From assembly GCA_025267735.1 (NCBI GenBank), contig CM046299.1, positions 35,912,887-35,976,886 on the forward strand: a DNA stretch of 64,000 nucleotides, given 5' to 3'. Position 1 is the first letter of the stretch. Each line of letters starts with the position of its first letter. This DNA is from Mactra quadrangularis (lineage: Eukaryota; Mollusca; Bivalvia; Venerida; Mactridae). The notes below the pieces were generated by a model. That model ran no database searches, was not told where the DNA came from, and saw nothing but the letters and a program-made list of their open reading frames with translations. Below, in pieces: positions 22,490 through 32,369 of the stretch. A program made the position numbers and the translations under genes.

Positions 22490-24026
22490 ACAACAAACAA
22501 GTCCTCCTCTCAAAATTCTTCCAATAAATTGAGGTAAAGACAATCTTGTCCGCCATCTTTAAACGTTTGCATTTCAACGGATCGTTCAATTAACCGTTCA
22601 TAACGGTAACGCTGATTGGCTAACGTTAAATGCTTACTGAACACAGGGCTGATAAAGAACTGGGACCTTTTCATAAGAATCTTACGTAATATAGTGAAAT
22701 TTCCGTAACTTAGTTACTTACGTTGAACTTACGCTTATGATGAGAGAATTTCAAAGACGCTCTCAACACTTGAAAATGTTTGCTACAATACGATCTGACT
22801 TAAGTCAACGACAAATGGTGAAGCCCTCAAATTTTGGTCACATGATTTGTTGTCAACAATACATTATAAACTATAGTGCGTACAAAAAAACAAAACACTG
22901 TTTATAATAACAATACAGTGAACTAACCCTTGACGAGGGATGCCCAGGATGATTTAAAAATAAACAACTGTGATATGTTTTACTTGTGTCTTAGTTTTTG
23001 GTGTAATGGAAAGCGTTCTACCATAACAAGCATGATTTACAATGGTGGTGGTTGATCAACCATACTAATTTTGTTAAAATGAATTACACAAATTTTATTT
23101 TCAATACTGCCTACCCCTGAAATGAATTGTCTCAATTTTAATGTTTACCAAAACACGTTTTGGTTTTTTTTGTACGCACTATACAAAACATTTAAAGAAT
23201 ACAATATGTTCCACACACTTCAAAAAACAATTACACCAACGAAGATTAGAAGCTCTCGAAGAAAATGCACGAGGGCTATACCGAGCCACCATACTCTTGC
23301 TTTTCAATACATGTACACGACCAACGCAAACTAAAGTGGTATGACACAATTAAATGGTCATCTGCTAACAAAACATCGGTCAATTTAAGACGGAACCGAT
23401 GGATGTCAAAATAAAGTAATTAGGCACAAAAAAGTTCCCACGTGGCGTCAAATAAATACATTAAAACAATGAATTATCAAAACTACAGGCATATAAAATA
23501 ATAACTTCATAAAAAATAAACCATTCTTAAGACATTTCATTGAAATCTTGCAATCTTTAGATAGAAGTTCAGTTCGCGTATGAACACACGTTTTTTTTAT
23601 TAGCCCCTGACTTCCGCAAAGATGTGTATTAAATAAGTTTTTAATACACACAAAATGGCCGCCCAAGTTTTGATTACGGAGCCCACTTAATTGTTTGTTC
23701 AAATATGTAAATTCAGTCACAGATATAGAAAATGTAAGCCTCAGTGCATCTAGAGTAATATAAGTGCATTCCATACATGTATATGTATTCTGAAATTGTT
23801 CGCTAGAATAAAAGGAAACTTGCACAGAAAATAACGTATTTATTTCTGTTTTCACAGGTGATGTGAAGTACATACGATAATATTGCCTGGTCCAAAACAT
23901 TTCAGGCAAGAGGGATGATTATACATGATGATGCTTTTAGCACTGCATTTACCCTAACCAACTTTTTGGGGGTCGGTACTTAAAGGTACTTTTCTGTAAT
24001 TTTAACTTGTACATAGTCCTTAAATA
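22490..24026. repeat. Dispersed repeat, copy 2 (partner at 1-1227)
   Basis: Direct-orientation homologue of 1-1227, aligned from CCTCCTCTC near 22503 to CATAGTCCTTAAAT near 24013, interrupted by a 308-bp MITE. The minus frame 23448-23909 has the same 153-codon length as in copy 1 but differs by many replacements, so length conservation alone does not prove coding. The polymerase palindrome begins about 110 bp beyond its right edge. Confidence 0.85.
22874..23181. mobile_element. 308-bp MITE with TA target duplication
   Basis: The element starts TAGTGCGTACAAAAAAACAA and ends with the complement TTTTTTTTGTACGCACTA. TA lies on both sides (22872-22873, 23182-23183). The matching site in copy 1 of the dispersed repeat reads AACTACAAAAC without the insert, so it is a preserved empty site. 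TA target duplication and short inverted ends fit Tc1/mariner-type MITEs. Confidence 0.88.
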
Positions 24027-24136
24027 TTACAGTTTAATGAAACCTATAAAAAGATCTGTAAGTCTAATGTTATTTTGTTTATTTAAATGTGTGAAAGATA
24101 CATAAATATTTTATTTCAAACTTGTAAAGATCTTTT

Positions 24137-24142
24137 GTGTTC
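24137..24142 (+). other. Target site duplication, left
   Basis: GTGTTC, directly repeated at 32091-32096. Confidence 0.85.
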
Positions 24143-24255
24143 AGTAGTCAGGGGCCGAAGGATAGAACACTTTTTTGAGTAAAAAAATGAGATCACCCGA
24201 GCGTAACCACAACGCGCCGCCATTTTGGTTTATCTAGCAGACGACAGATTAAATT

Positions 24256-24803
24256 GTCCGTCTTTTTTTTCAATAATCGATTTAAGCTATATAATTTTAA
24301 ACCTCTTTAGCAGACGACGATTTTACCATAAACTGTCAGTACAGGGAGCAACCGTGTTTATGGGATAAACTCTCAGTAATGTTAAGTCGGAGTTTTATTT
24401 TGCAAACAACTAATCATGTCAGCCAAAACATAATTAAAAGCTGCATTTTAATGTAACCACAGTATCCTTGAACTGTCAACTTGATATATTATTTATTTAA
24501 CAAGTGTACATTTCACATACATCGGCGATGTCCGTCTTTTTTTTCAATAATCGATTTAAGCTATATAATTTTAAACCTCTTTAGCAGACGACGATTTTAC
24601 CATAAACTGTCAGTACAGGGAGCAACCGTGTTTATGGGATAAACTCTCAGTAATGTTAAGTCGGAGTTTTATTTTGCAAACAACTAATCATGTCAGCCAA
24701 AACATAATTAAAAGCTGCATTTTAATGTAACCACAATATCCTTGAACTGTCAACTTGATATATTATTTATTTAACAAGTGTACATTTCACATACATCAGC
24801 GAT
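24256..24803. repeat. Tandem pair of 274-bp repeats in the left end
   Basis: Two direct copies, 24256-24529 and 24530-24803, run from GTCCGTCTTTTTTTTCAATA to ACATACATCGGCGAT (CAGCGAT in the second). The same pair appears inverted in the right end. The two copies differ at only a few positions. Confidence 0.92.
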
Positions 24804-25014
24804 ACTTCAATGTAAGGAAGTTGGCATGGGGATGCCTTCTAGAGTAAGTATGTAGTCTGCTGACATAAAAGAATAACAAGATTTTGTGACTTAAATGCTT
24901 ATTTTATTTTCAATAATTACAATTTGAAACAAGAATGAAATACATAAATACACTGCATATACTTTCAAATAAACAATACAATATATAATAAACATTGTGA
25001 TTTTCAATAAATGT

Positions 25015-28000
25015 CTAATAACCATAAGGGAATGAATTGTAGTTTTCAGAGATCACTCTTTTGTCAAACACAATTTTATAGTCTTTTGTTACAGTCTTTG
25101 ATATGATATGGCAAGTTTCCCTATTTCTAACGATTTTATTTTTGTCTACAACTTTAATGCATTGCTTTTGCATTTGTCCCATTACCATATCTTTCAGCGT
25201 ATCAAAATTAATATCCAAAGAGTTTTTAAAATTAAGCGTTATTCCCCGGACTTTACAAATTGAAGATTGACCTTTATTGTTTGGCTTTTCTAAACAATAT
25301 GCGTAGTTCTTAGGCCCTCCAGTGATGAATCTAGTTATTTGATTGTTTGGAACTTCATCCGTTAAATCCCCCAGGAAGTCACCTAATGGAGGATCCCATT
25401 CACTGTCTGCAGAGGTGAACACAACAGAATCTGTATCACAGTACAAAACTCTTTCACCTAATGGCTGTAAATAACTGTACAATTTTAAACGGGCTTGAGC
25501 CGTTGTGTATGCAGCCACAACAACATTGGTTCTTCCTGAAGTTTCTATGAAATCAGTTTTATATGCCCAGTCTAACTGGACTGCTTCATCATTTATGAAA
25601 CGTACGTTCTTGATTTCTTGTTGGTCAGATGTCATCATATCAATAAATTGAGCTGGATCGTCAATAAAGGCTGACTGCGAAAGATTAGACCTTTGTCCAA
25701 ATTTTCCCCAGAACGAGTTTAAAATTATTTTTGCTAGCAGTCTCAGGCCTGGATTTTCCTGAATTTTATCATAGTCTAACAAAATACCCTCTTTCTCATA
25801 ATAGTCATGTATGTATTTTTGTTTGTCTGTTTCTGTTTTACACCAATCAGGCCAACCACTGGCTTCCTGTTTGACTTTCAAAAAAGTATTAACATATTCT
25901 GTAAAAATCCCACTCGTTTTGGTGCGAGGGTCGTATTGAGCTATTTCATCGAAATGCCAAACTTCGTAAATGGTAATTAACTTGTAACCTTGTGATAAAG
26001 CCATCTTAACTTCATCAGTGACCCAAGTGCCTGTAATGGCTCTTTCATCGTCACCATGGTGACATTTTCCATTTTCATATGTTTCACTGCAGGTGCGACA
26101 GAGAGTAAACATAAGCTTACCATTGCACTTAGTTGGCAGGACGGGAATATACAGTTTTCTTGGAGGTAGAATTTTGCATTTAATTAACCCTTCATAATTG
26201 CTTATATTCTCAAAATTTTCTGTGATTATATTTGGATGGCCTAAGGGTATTTTCCCTGTTTTATTGATGAATGGATACAGAGATGTGACATCAAAGTACT
26301 TAATCTGAGTATCAGCCGTGGACTCTGCATACATTTTAAATGCTTCAGTACGTCCGCCATGGAAGGCATCTCTCGGTTCTAAGGGCGACACTATTTCCAA
26401 AGATTCGATGTACTTTTTCATGATAGGATTAGATTCTAATTTCTGTTTGAAATCACATTCCCATATACATTCATAAATATACCCTTCAGATTCAAGATAC
26501 TTTTGCTTATTAAGAGTGTTTGCGTACAATTCAGACATGAATAATCCATTAACCCGATTAATTGTGTTTTGAGAAAAACATTTCGGACAGCCATGCCAGA
26601 AATCGCCATGGAATTCTAGAGCAACTTTATGACCTTCTGCTGTTTCATAGTACCCATCAACTTTATAGGGTCCTATTTGTTTCTCCCCCTTATTTCGACC
26701 ATGTTGGATATATATCTGCCTTTCAAATGCAATGTAGGATAACCACTGATAAGCCATGATTGACTGCTTTGCCTCAGGGCGGTAACCATGAGATGGAATG
26801 ATACCAATAGTTTCGTGATCCAAGAAAATACTCCTAAAAACAAGATTACATGCTGATGCTATTGTAATGCATTTCTCAAATGGGTCTATTCCATCATTGT
26901 CCGATGTTTGAGTGAGTTCTTTGAACAGTGTTCTAAATTTTAGACAACATCTTCTAAGAATATCAACATCAGATTTGCAGTAACGTAAAAGTTCTGCATG
27001 CAGTGAGAAGTGTGTGTGCCAATTTATATCATACCATTTTAAAAATGCTTGGCGTGATCCTGGCTTCATACTGTCTGGGTTATAATGCTTAATGTCGGGT
27101 AGATGATCAAGTTCTACTGATTGATTCTCTGTCGTATTAAATAGATGCGGAAAGTACCCTTTTGCCAGTTCTGTTTCTCCAAAAGCTTTAGGCATGTCTG
27201 CAAGGGCCATTGGAATGAAATTCAGAGAGTCAATGAATCTTATTTGAAAGATAGGTACTACAATGGACATATATTTTGATCCTGTTGTGATCACCTCGGG
27301 CAGAATGGCGTTGTCATACAAAAATTTCATGATGGGATAACTATCATACCCTTTGAAATTATGGCAAAGAACTGTGGCACCCTTATTTTCAATAGTGAAT
27401 AACCACTTACAGAATGACTCAATAGTATTTGAACCTGAAAACACCCATTCATTGGGACCACATTGTGAACACTTTGAAGATGAAGTAACGTCAAGATGCA
27501 TGGAAGCGCTACAAACCCTGTGTGCTACACATAAATTTGCCCTATGTTCCATAGATCCACACCAGGACTTTTTGCAATGAACACATGTATTGTTAACACC
27601 GGGAAGGTAACCAGCAGCGCATTCAAGACGTTTATCTTGTGTGCATTCGAGATCAAAGAATATGTATTTTGTCTGTTTTTCTCTCTTTGTATCATTTTCT
27701 GCTAGATCTTCAACCGGTTGCATGTAGCATAAGTGATTCTCACTCACAAAGTCTTTGCATGTGTCGCAATACTTTTCACCACAAATATGGTCATGTTTAT
27801 GTTTTGAACAGTTAATAAGTTGGCTGCAATGTTTACATCTGTAATACAATTCGCAAGTTGATTTTCCCTTTTTCGTCTTCTTATAGGAGGAGAAACTCCC
27901 TCTCCCATATGCATTCCTGGAGGAGGAGGAGGAGGAGGAACTCCCACTCCCATATGCATTCCTTGAGGAGGAGGAGGAGAAACTCCCTCTCCCATATGCA

Positions 28001-28377
28001 TTCCTTGAGGAGGAGGAGGAGGAACTCCCTCTCTCATATGCATTCCTTGAGGAGGAGGAGGAGTAGGAGAAACTCCCATATGCATTCCTCAAGGAATGCA
28101 TATGGGAGTGGGAGTTCCTCCTCCTCCTCCTCAAGGAATGCATATGGGAGTGGGAGTTCCTCCTCCTCCTCCTCAAGGAATGCATATGGGAGTGGGAGTT
28201 CCTCCTCCTCCTCCTCAAGGAATGCATATGGGAGAGGGAGTTTCTCCTCCTCCTCCTCCTCCACAACCACAAGGACAAGGAGCACCACCACCACAAGAAA
28301 CAAACATGGTGTATCACCACCCATTCATCGAACTTGTTTTGATCTGCACAATAAGAAGACGAAAAAGGGAAAATCAA
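25015..28377 (-). CDS. Protein-primed DNA polymerase B, Polinton type, left arm (open frame)
   Basis: Family B DNA polymerase with 3'-5' exonuclease, expected to copy a linear element from a terminal-protein primer. In the 1120-codon frame the first 165 or so residues are not polymerase: they are the opposite arm read antisense (Arg-rich) and then the minisatellite (RNAYGRGS-type units). From about residue 166 come Cys/His zinc-binding clusters (CELYYRCKHC, CGEKYCDTC), Exo I FFDLECTQ (about 238), Exo II HNFKGYDSY (about 338), Exo III YCKSDVDILRR (about 464), the palm motif FDVTSLYPF (about 696), KIILNSFWGKFGQR (about 880) and the catalytic YCDTDS (about 979). DAFHGGRTEAF near 670 is typical of Polinton polymerases. 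All catalytic motifs are kept. The true start is unclear, because a spacer encoding part of the N-terminus is missing in this arm. Confidence 0.9.
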   Translation of the reverse strand: MIFPFSSSYCADQNKFDEWVVIHHVCFLWWWCSLSLWLWRRRRRRNSLSHMHSLRRRRRNSHSHMHSLRRRRRNSHSHMHSLRRRRRNSHSHMHSLRNAYGSFSYSSSSSRNAYERGSSSSSSSRNAYGRGSFSSSSSRNAYGSGSSSSSSSSRNAYGRGSFSSYKKTKKGKSTCELYYRCKHCSQLINCSKHKHDHICGEKYCDTCKDFVSENHLCYMQPVEDLAENDTKREKQTKYIFFDLECTQDKRLECAAGYLPGVNNTCVHCKKSWCGSMEHRANLCVAHRVCSASMHLDVTSSSKCSQCGPNEWVFSGSNTIESFCKWLFTIENKGATVLCHNFKGYDSYPIMKFLYDNAILPEVITTGSKYMSIVVPIFQIRFIDSLNFIPMALADMPKAFGETELAKGYFPHLFNTTENQSVELDHLPDIKHYNPDSMKPGSRQAFLKWYDINWHTHFSLHAELLRYCKSDVDILRRCCLKFRTLFKELTQTSDNDGIDPFEKCITIASACNLVFRSIFLDHETIGIIPSHGYRPEAKQSIMAYQWLSYIAFERQIYIQHGRNKGEKQIGPYKVDGYYETAEGHKVALEFHGDFWHGCPKCFSQNTINRVNGLFMSELYANTLNKQKYLESEGYIYECIWECDFKQKLESNPIMKKYIESLEIVSPLEPRDAFHGGRTEAFKMYAESTADTQIKYFDVTSLYPFINKTGKIPLGHPNIITENFENISNYEGLIKCKILPPRKLYIPVLPTKCNGKLMFTLCRTCSETYENGKCHHGDDERAITGTWVTDEVKMALSQGYKLITIYEVWHFDEIAQYDPRTKTSGIFTEYVNTFLKVKQEASGWPDWCKTETDKQKYIHDYYEKEGILLDYDKIQENPGLRLLAKIILNSFWGKFGQRSNLSQSAFIDDPAQFIDMMTSDQQEIKNVRFINDEAVQLDWAYKTDFIETSGRTNVVVAAYTTAQARLKLYSYLQPLGERVLYCDTDSVVFTSADSEWDPPLGDFLGDLTDEVPNNQITRFITGGPKNYAYCLEKPNNKGQSSICKVRGITLNFKNSLDINFDTLKDMVMGQMQKQCIKVVDKNKIVRNRETCHIISKTVTKDYKIVFDKRVISENYNSFPYGY
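27885..28260. repeat. 42-bp minisatellite spanning the palindrome axis
   Basis: Units of about 42 bp (AAGGAATGCATATGGGAG, then GGGAGTTCC and a CCT run) occur about five times left of 28090 and four times right of it in opposite orientation. They head outward as 14-residue units in the polymerase frame (RNAYGSGSSSSSSS) or Pro-rich in another frame (QGMHMGVGVPPPPP). Unit number differs between arms. The axis itself is CATTCCT, CA, AGGAATG. Confidence 0.9.
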
Positions 28378-31218
28378 CTTGCGAATTGTATTACAGATGT
28401 AAACATTGCAGCCAACTTATTAACTGTTCAAAACATAAACATGACCATATTTGTGGTGAAAAGTATTGCGACACATGCAAAGACTTTGTGAGTGAGAATC
28501 ACTTATGCTACATGCAACCGGTTGAAGATCTAGCAGAAAATGATACAAAGAGAGAAAAACAGACAAAATACATATTCTTTGATCTCGAATGCACACAAGA
28601 TAAACGTCTTGAATGCGCTGCTGGTTACCTTCCCGGTGTTAACAATACATGTGTTCATTGCAAAAAGTCCTGGTGTGGATCTATGGAACATAGGGCAAAT
28701 TTATGTGTAGCACACAGGGTTTGTAGCGCTTGCATGCATCTTGACGTTACTTCATCTTCAAAGTGTTCACAATGTGGTCCCAATGAATGGGTGTTTTCAG
28801 GTTCAAATACTATTGAGTCATTCTGTAAGTGGTTATTCACTATTGAAAATAAGGGTGCCACAGTTCTTTGCCATAATTTCAAAGGGTATGATAGTTATCC
28901 CATCATGAAATTTTTGTATGACAACGCCATTCTGCCCGAGGTGATCACAACAGGATCAAAATATATGTCCATTGTAGTACCTATCTTTCAAATAAGATTC
29001 ATTGACTCTCTGAATTTCATTCCAATGGCCCTTGCAGACATGCCTAAAGCTTTTGGAGAAACAGAACTGGCAAAAGGGTACTTTCCGCATCTATTTAATA
29101 CGACAGAGAATCAATCAGTAGAACTTGATCATCTACCCGACATTAAGCATTATAACCCAGACAGTATGAAGCCAGGATCACGCCAAGCATTTTTAAAATG
29201 GTATGATATAAATTGGCACACACTTCTCACTGCATGCAGAACTTTTACGTTACTGCAAATCTGATGTTGATATTCTTAGAAGATGTTGTCTAAAATTTAG
29301 AACACTGTTCAAAGAACTCACTCAAACATCGGACAATGATGGAATAGACCCATTTGAGAAATGCATTACAATAGCATCAGCATGTAATCTTGTTTTTAGG
29401 AGTATTTTCTTGGATCACGAAACTATTGGTATCATTCCATCTCATGGTTACCGCCCTGAGGCAAAGCAGTCAATCATGGCTTATCAGTGGTTATCCTACA
29501 TTGCATTTGAAAGGCAGATATATATCCAACATGGTCGAAATAAGGGGGAGAAACAAATAGGACCCTATAAAGTTGATGGGTACTATGAAACAGCAGAAGG
29601 TCATAAAGTTGCTCTAGAATTCCATGGCGATTTCTGGCATGGCTGTCCGAAATGTTTTTCTCAAAACACAATTAATCGGGTTAATGGATTATTCATGTCT
29701 GAATTGTACGCAAACACTCTTAATAAGCAAAAGTATCTTGAATCTGAAGGGTATATTTATGAATGTATATGGGAATGTGATTTCAAACAGAAATTAGAAT
29801 CTAATCCTATCATGAAAAAGTACATCGAATCTTTGGAAATAGTGTCGCCCTTAGAACCGAGAGATGCCTTCCATGGCGGACGTACTGAAGCATTTAAAAT
29901 GTATGCAGAGTCCACGGCTGATACTCAGATTAAGTACTTTGATGTCACATCTCTGTATCCATTCATCAATAAAACAGGGAAAATACCCTTAGGCCATCCA
30001 AATATAATCACAGAAAATTTTGAGAATATAAGCAATTATGAAGGGTTAATTAAATGCAAAATTCTACCTCCAAGAAAACTGTATATTCCCGTCCTGCCAA
30101 CTAAGTGCAATGGTAAGCTTATGTTTACTCTCTGTCGCACCTGCAGTGAAACATATGAAAATGGAAAATGTCACCATGGTGACGATGAAAGAGCCATTAC
30201 AGGCACTTGGGTCACTGATGAAGTTAAGATGGCTTTATCACAAGGTTACAAGTTAATTACCATTTACGAAGTTTGGCATTTCGATGAAATAGCTCAATAC
30301 GACCCTCGCACCAAAACGAGTGGGATTTTTACAGAATATGTTAATACTTTTTTGAAAGTCAAACAGGAAGCCAGTGGTTGGCCTGATTGGTGTAAAACAG
30401 AAACAGACAAACAAAAATACATACATGACTATTATGAGAAAGAGGGTATTTTGTTAGACTATGATAAAATTCAGGAAAATCCAGGCCTGAGACTGCTAGC
30501 AAAAATAATTTTAAACTCGTTCTGGGGAAAATTTGGACAAAGGTCTAATCTTTCGCAGTCAGCCTTTATTGACGATCCAGCTCAATTTATTGATATGATG
30601 ACATCTGACCAACAAGAAATCAAGAACGTACGTTTCATAAATGATGAAGCAGTCCAGTTAGACTGGGCATATAAAACTGATTTCATAGAAACTTCAGGAA
30701 GAACCAATGTTGTTGTGGCTGCATACACAACGGCTCAAGCCCGTTTAAAATTGTACAGTTATTTACAGCCATTAGGTGAAAGAGTTTTGTACTGTGATAC
30801 AGATTCTGTTGTGTTCACCTCTGCAGACAGTGAATGGGATCCTCCATTAGGTGACTTCCTGGGGGATTTAACGGATGAAGTTCCAAACAATCAAATAACT
30901 AGATTCATCACTGGAGGGCCTAAGAACTACGCATATTGTTTAGAAAAGCCAAACAATAAAGGTCAATCTTCAATTTGTAAAGTCCGGGGAATAACGCTTA
31001 ATTTTAAAAACTCTTTGGATATTAATTTTGATACGCTGAAAGATATGGTAATGGGACAAATGCAAAAGCAATGCATTAAAGTTGTAGACAAAAATAAAAT
31101 CGTTAGAAATAGGGAAACTTGCCATATCATATCAAAGACTGTAACAAAAGACTATAAAATTGTGTTTGACAAAAGAGTGATCTCTGAAAACTACAATTCA
31201 TTCCCTTATGGTTATTAG
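28092..31218 (+). pseudogene. Protein-primed DNA polymerase B, Polinton type, right arm (frameshifted)
   Basis: Mirror copy of the left-arm gene, with the same motif order: zinc clusters from about 28377, Exo I near 28577, Exo II near 28872, palm motif near 29938, DTDS near 30800, stop at 31216-31218. A dinucleotide loss in an (AC)n run near 29218 (ACACAC here, one AC more in the other arm) shifts the frame just before Exo III and ends it at 29264. Translation resumes in the correct frame through 29410-31218. One visible replacement in the upstream part is Cys for Ser in a CSACMHLDV segment. This arm keeps the roughly 90-bp spacer at 28261-28349 that links the repeats to the zinc region. As it stands it cannot make a full polymerase. 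Confidence 0.88.
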
Positions 31219-31324
31219 ACATTTATTGAAAATCACAATGTTTATTATATATTGTATTGTTTATTTGAAAGTATATGCAGTGTATTTATGTATTTCATTC
31301 TTGTTTCAAATTGTAATTATTGAA

Positions 31325-31330
31325 AATAAA
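31325..31330 (+). promoter_or_regulatory. Polyadenylation signal, right polymerase copy
   Basis: AATAAA lies 107 bp past the stop codon; a mirror copy (TTTATT near 24902) follows the left gene. Confidence 0.5.
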
Positions 31331-31429
31331 ATAAGCATTTAAGTCACAAAATCTTGTTATTCTTTTATGTCAGCAGACTACATACTTACTCTAGAAGGCA
31401 TCCCCATGCCAACTTCCTTACATTGAAGT

Positions 31430-31977
31430 ATCGCTGATGTATGTGAAATGTACACTTGTTAAATAAATAATATATCAAGTTGACAGTTCAAGGATATTGT
31501 GGTTACATTAAAATGCAGCTTTTAATTATGTTTTGGCTGACATGGTTAGTTGTTTGCAAAATAAAACTCCGACTTAACATTACTGAGAGTTTATCCCATA
31601 AACACGGTTGCTCCCTGTACTGACAGTTTATGGTAAAATCGTCGTCTGCTAAAGAGGTTTAAAATTATATAGCTTAAATCGATTATTAAAAAAAAAGACG
31701 GACATCGCCGATGTATGTGAAATGTACACTTGTTAAATAAATAATATATCAAGTTGACAGTTCAAGGATACTGTGGTTACATTAAAATGCAGCTTTTAAT
31801 TATGTTTTGGCTGACATGATTAGTTGTTTGCAAAATAAAACTCCGACTTAACATTACTGAGAGTTTATCCCATAAACACGGTTGCTCCCTGTACTGACAG
31901 TTTATGGTAAAATCGTCGTCTGCTAAAGAGGTTTAAAATTATATAGCTTAAATCGATTATTGAAAAAAAAGACGGAC
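31430..31977. repeat. Tandem pair of 274-bp repeats in the right end
   Basis: Mirror image of 24256-24803, with copies starting at 31430 (ATCGCTGATG) and 31704 (ATCGCCGATG). The order of the distinguishing base matches the left end, so the duplication preceded or was copied along with the palindrome. Confidence 0.92.
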
Positions 31978-32090
31978 AATTTAATCTGTCGTCTGCTAGA
32001 TAAACCAAAATGGCGGCGCGTTGTGGTTACGCTCGGGTGATCTCATTTTTTTACTCAAAAAAGTGTTCTATCCTTCGGCCCCTGACTACT

Positions 32091-32096
32091 GTGTTC
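32091..32096 (+). other. Target site duplication, right
   Basis: GTGTTC, identical to 24137-24142 and in the same orientation. Confidence 0.85.
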
Positions 32097-32369
32097 AATA
32101 AAATAAGAATTGTTTAAGTGCCACTTATTGAAATAGAAAGGGAGACAACTCTGCACAAACTTAATGTTGGCACATCTTGTACACCATACCTTGAATGAGA
32201 ACTACTTTGTAAACATTAAGTTTTCTAAAAACTGTCATTTTAGTGAAGGAAAAAAAATATAGTTTTATGATCTTTTGCAATGGTTTTAAGTTTAAATATT
32301 TTCTAGACTTTATAAAACAAGCAATGGACCTTATCTTCTTCAAAATTTAATAAGGAGAAGTTTGCAAAT
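32097..32369. other. Short spacer between two elements
   Basis: Nothing recognised; a 60-codon minus frame (32161-32343) is lysine-rich and unsupported. Confidence 0.4.

Larger units (their letters stand above)
24143..32090. mobile_element. Palindromic Polinton/Maverick derivative (inverted dimer of a polymerase-only unit)
   Basis: The element is a 7948-bp near-perfect palindrome with its axis at 28090-28091. It begins AGTAGTCAGGGGCCGAAGG and ends with the complement CCTTCGGCCCCTGACTACT. GTGTTC is repeated directly at 24137-24142 and 32091-32096, and the inverted identity stops exactly there. AG...CT termini and 6-bp target duplications are the known marks of Polintons. Each arm has a Polinton-type protein-primed DNA polymerase B read outward from the centre and an AATAAA signal after it. 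There is no integrase, packaging ATPase, protease or capsid frame, so mobility would need proteins in trans. The arms differ by a roughly 90-bp spacer present only in the right arm, one dinucleotide deletion and a few substitutions. Confidence 0.85.

Noticed and set aside
26562..26759. 65-codon frame opposite the left polymerase (mirror at 29474-29671)
   Set aside because: Its exact mirror in the other arm follows from the palindrome; it is a shadow of the polymerase.
28034..28324. Minus-strand frame rich in Leu and Glu, and similar frames over the axis
   Set aside because: Antisense or shifted translations of the 42-bp minisatellite; no family match.
24143..32090. Palindrome as a pure sequencing foldback artefact
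   Set aside because: The inverted identity stops at a direct 6-bp duplication, flanks differ, and the arms differ by a spacer, an indel and substitutions. Still worth checking in reads.
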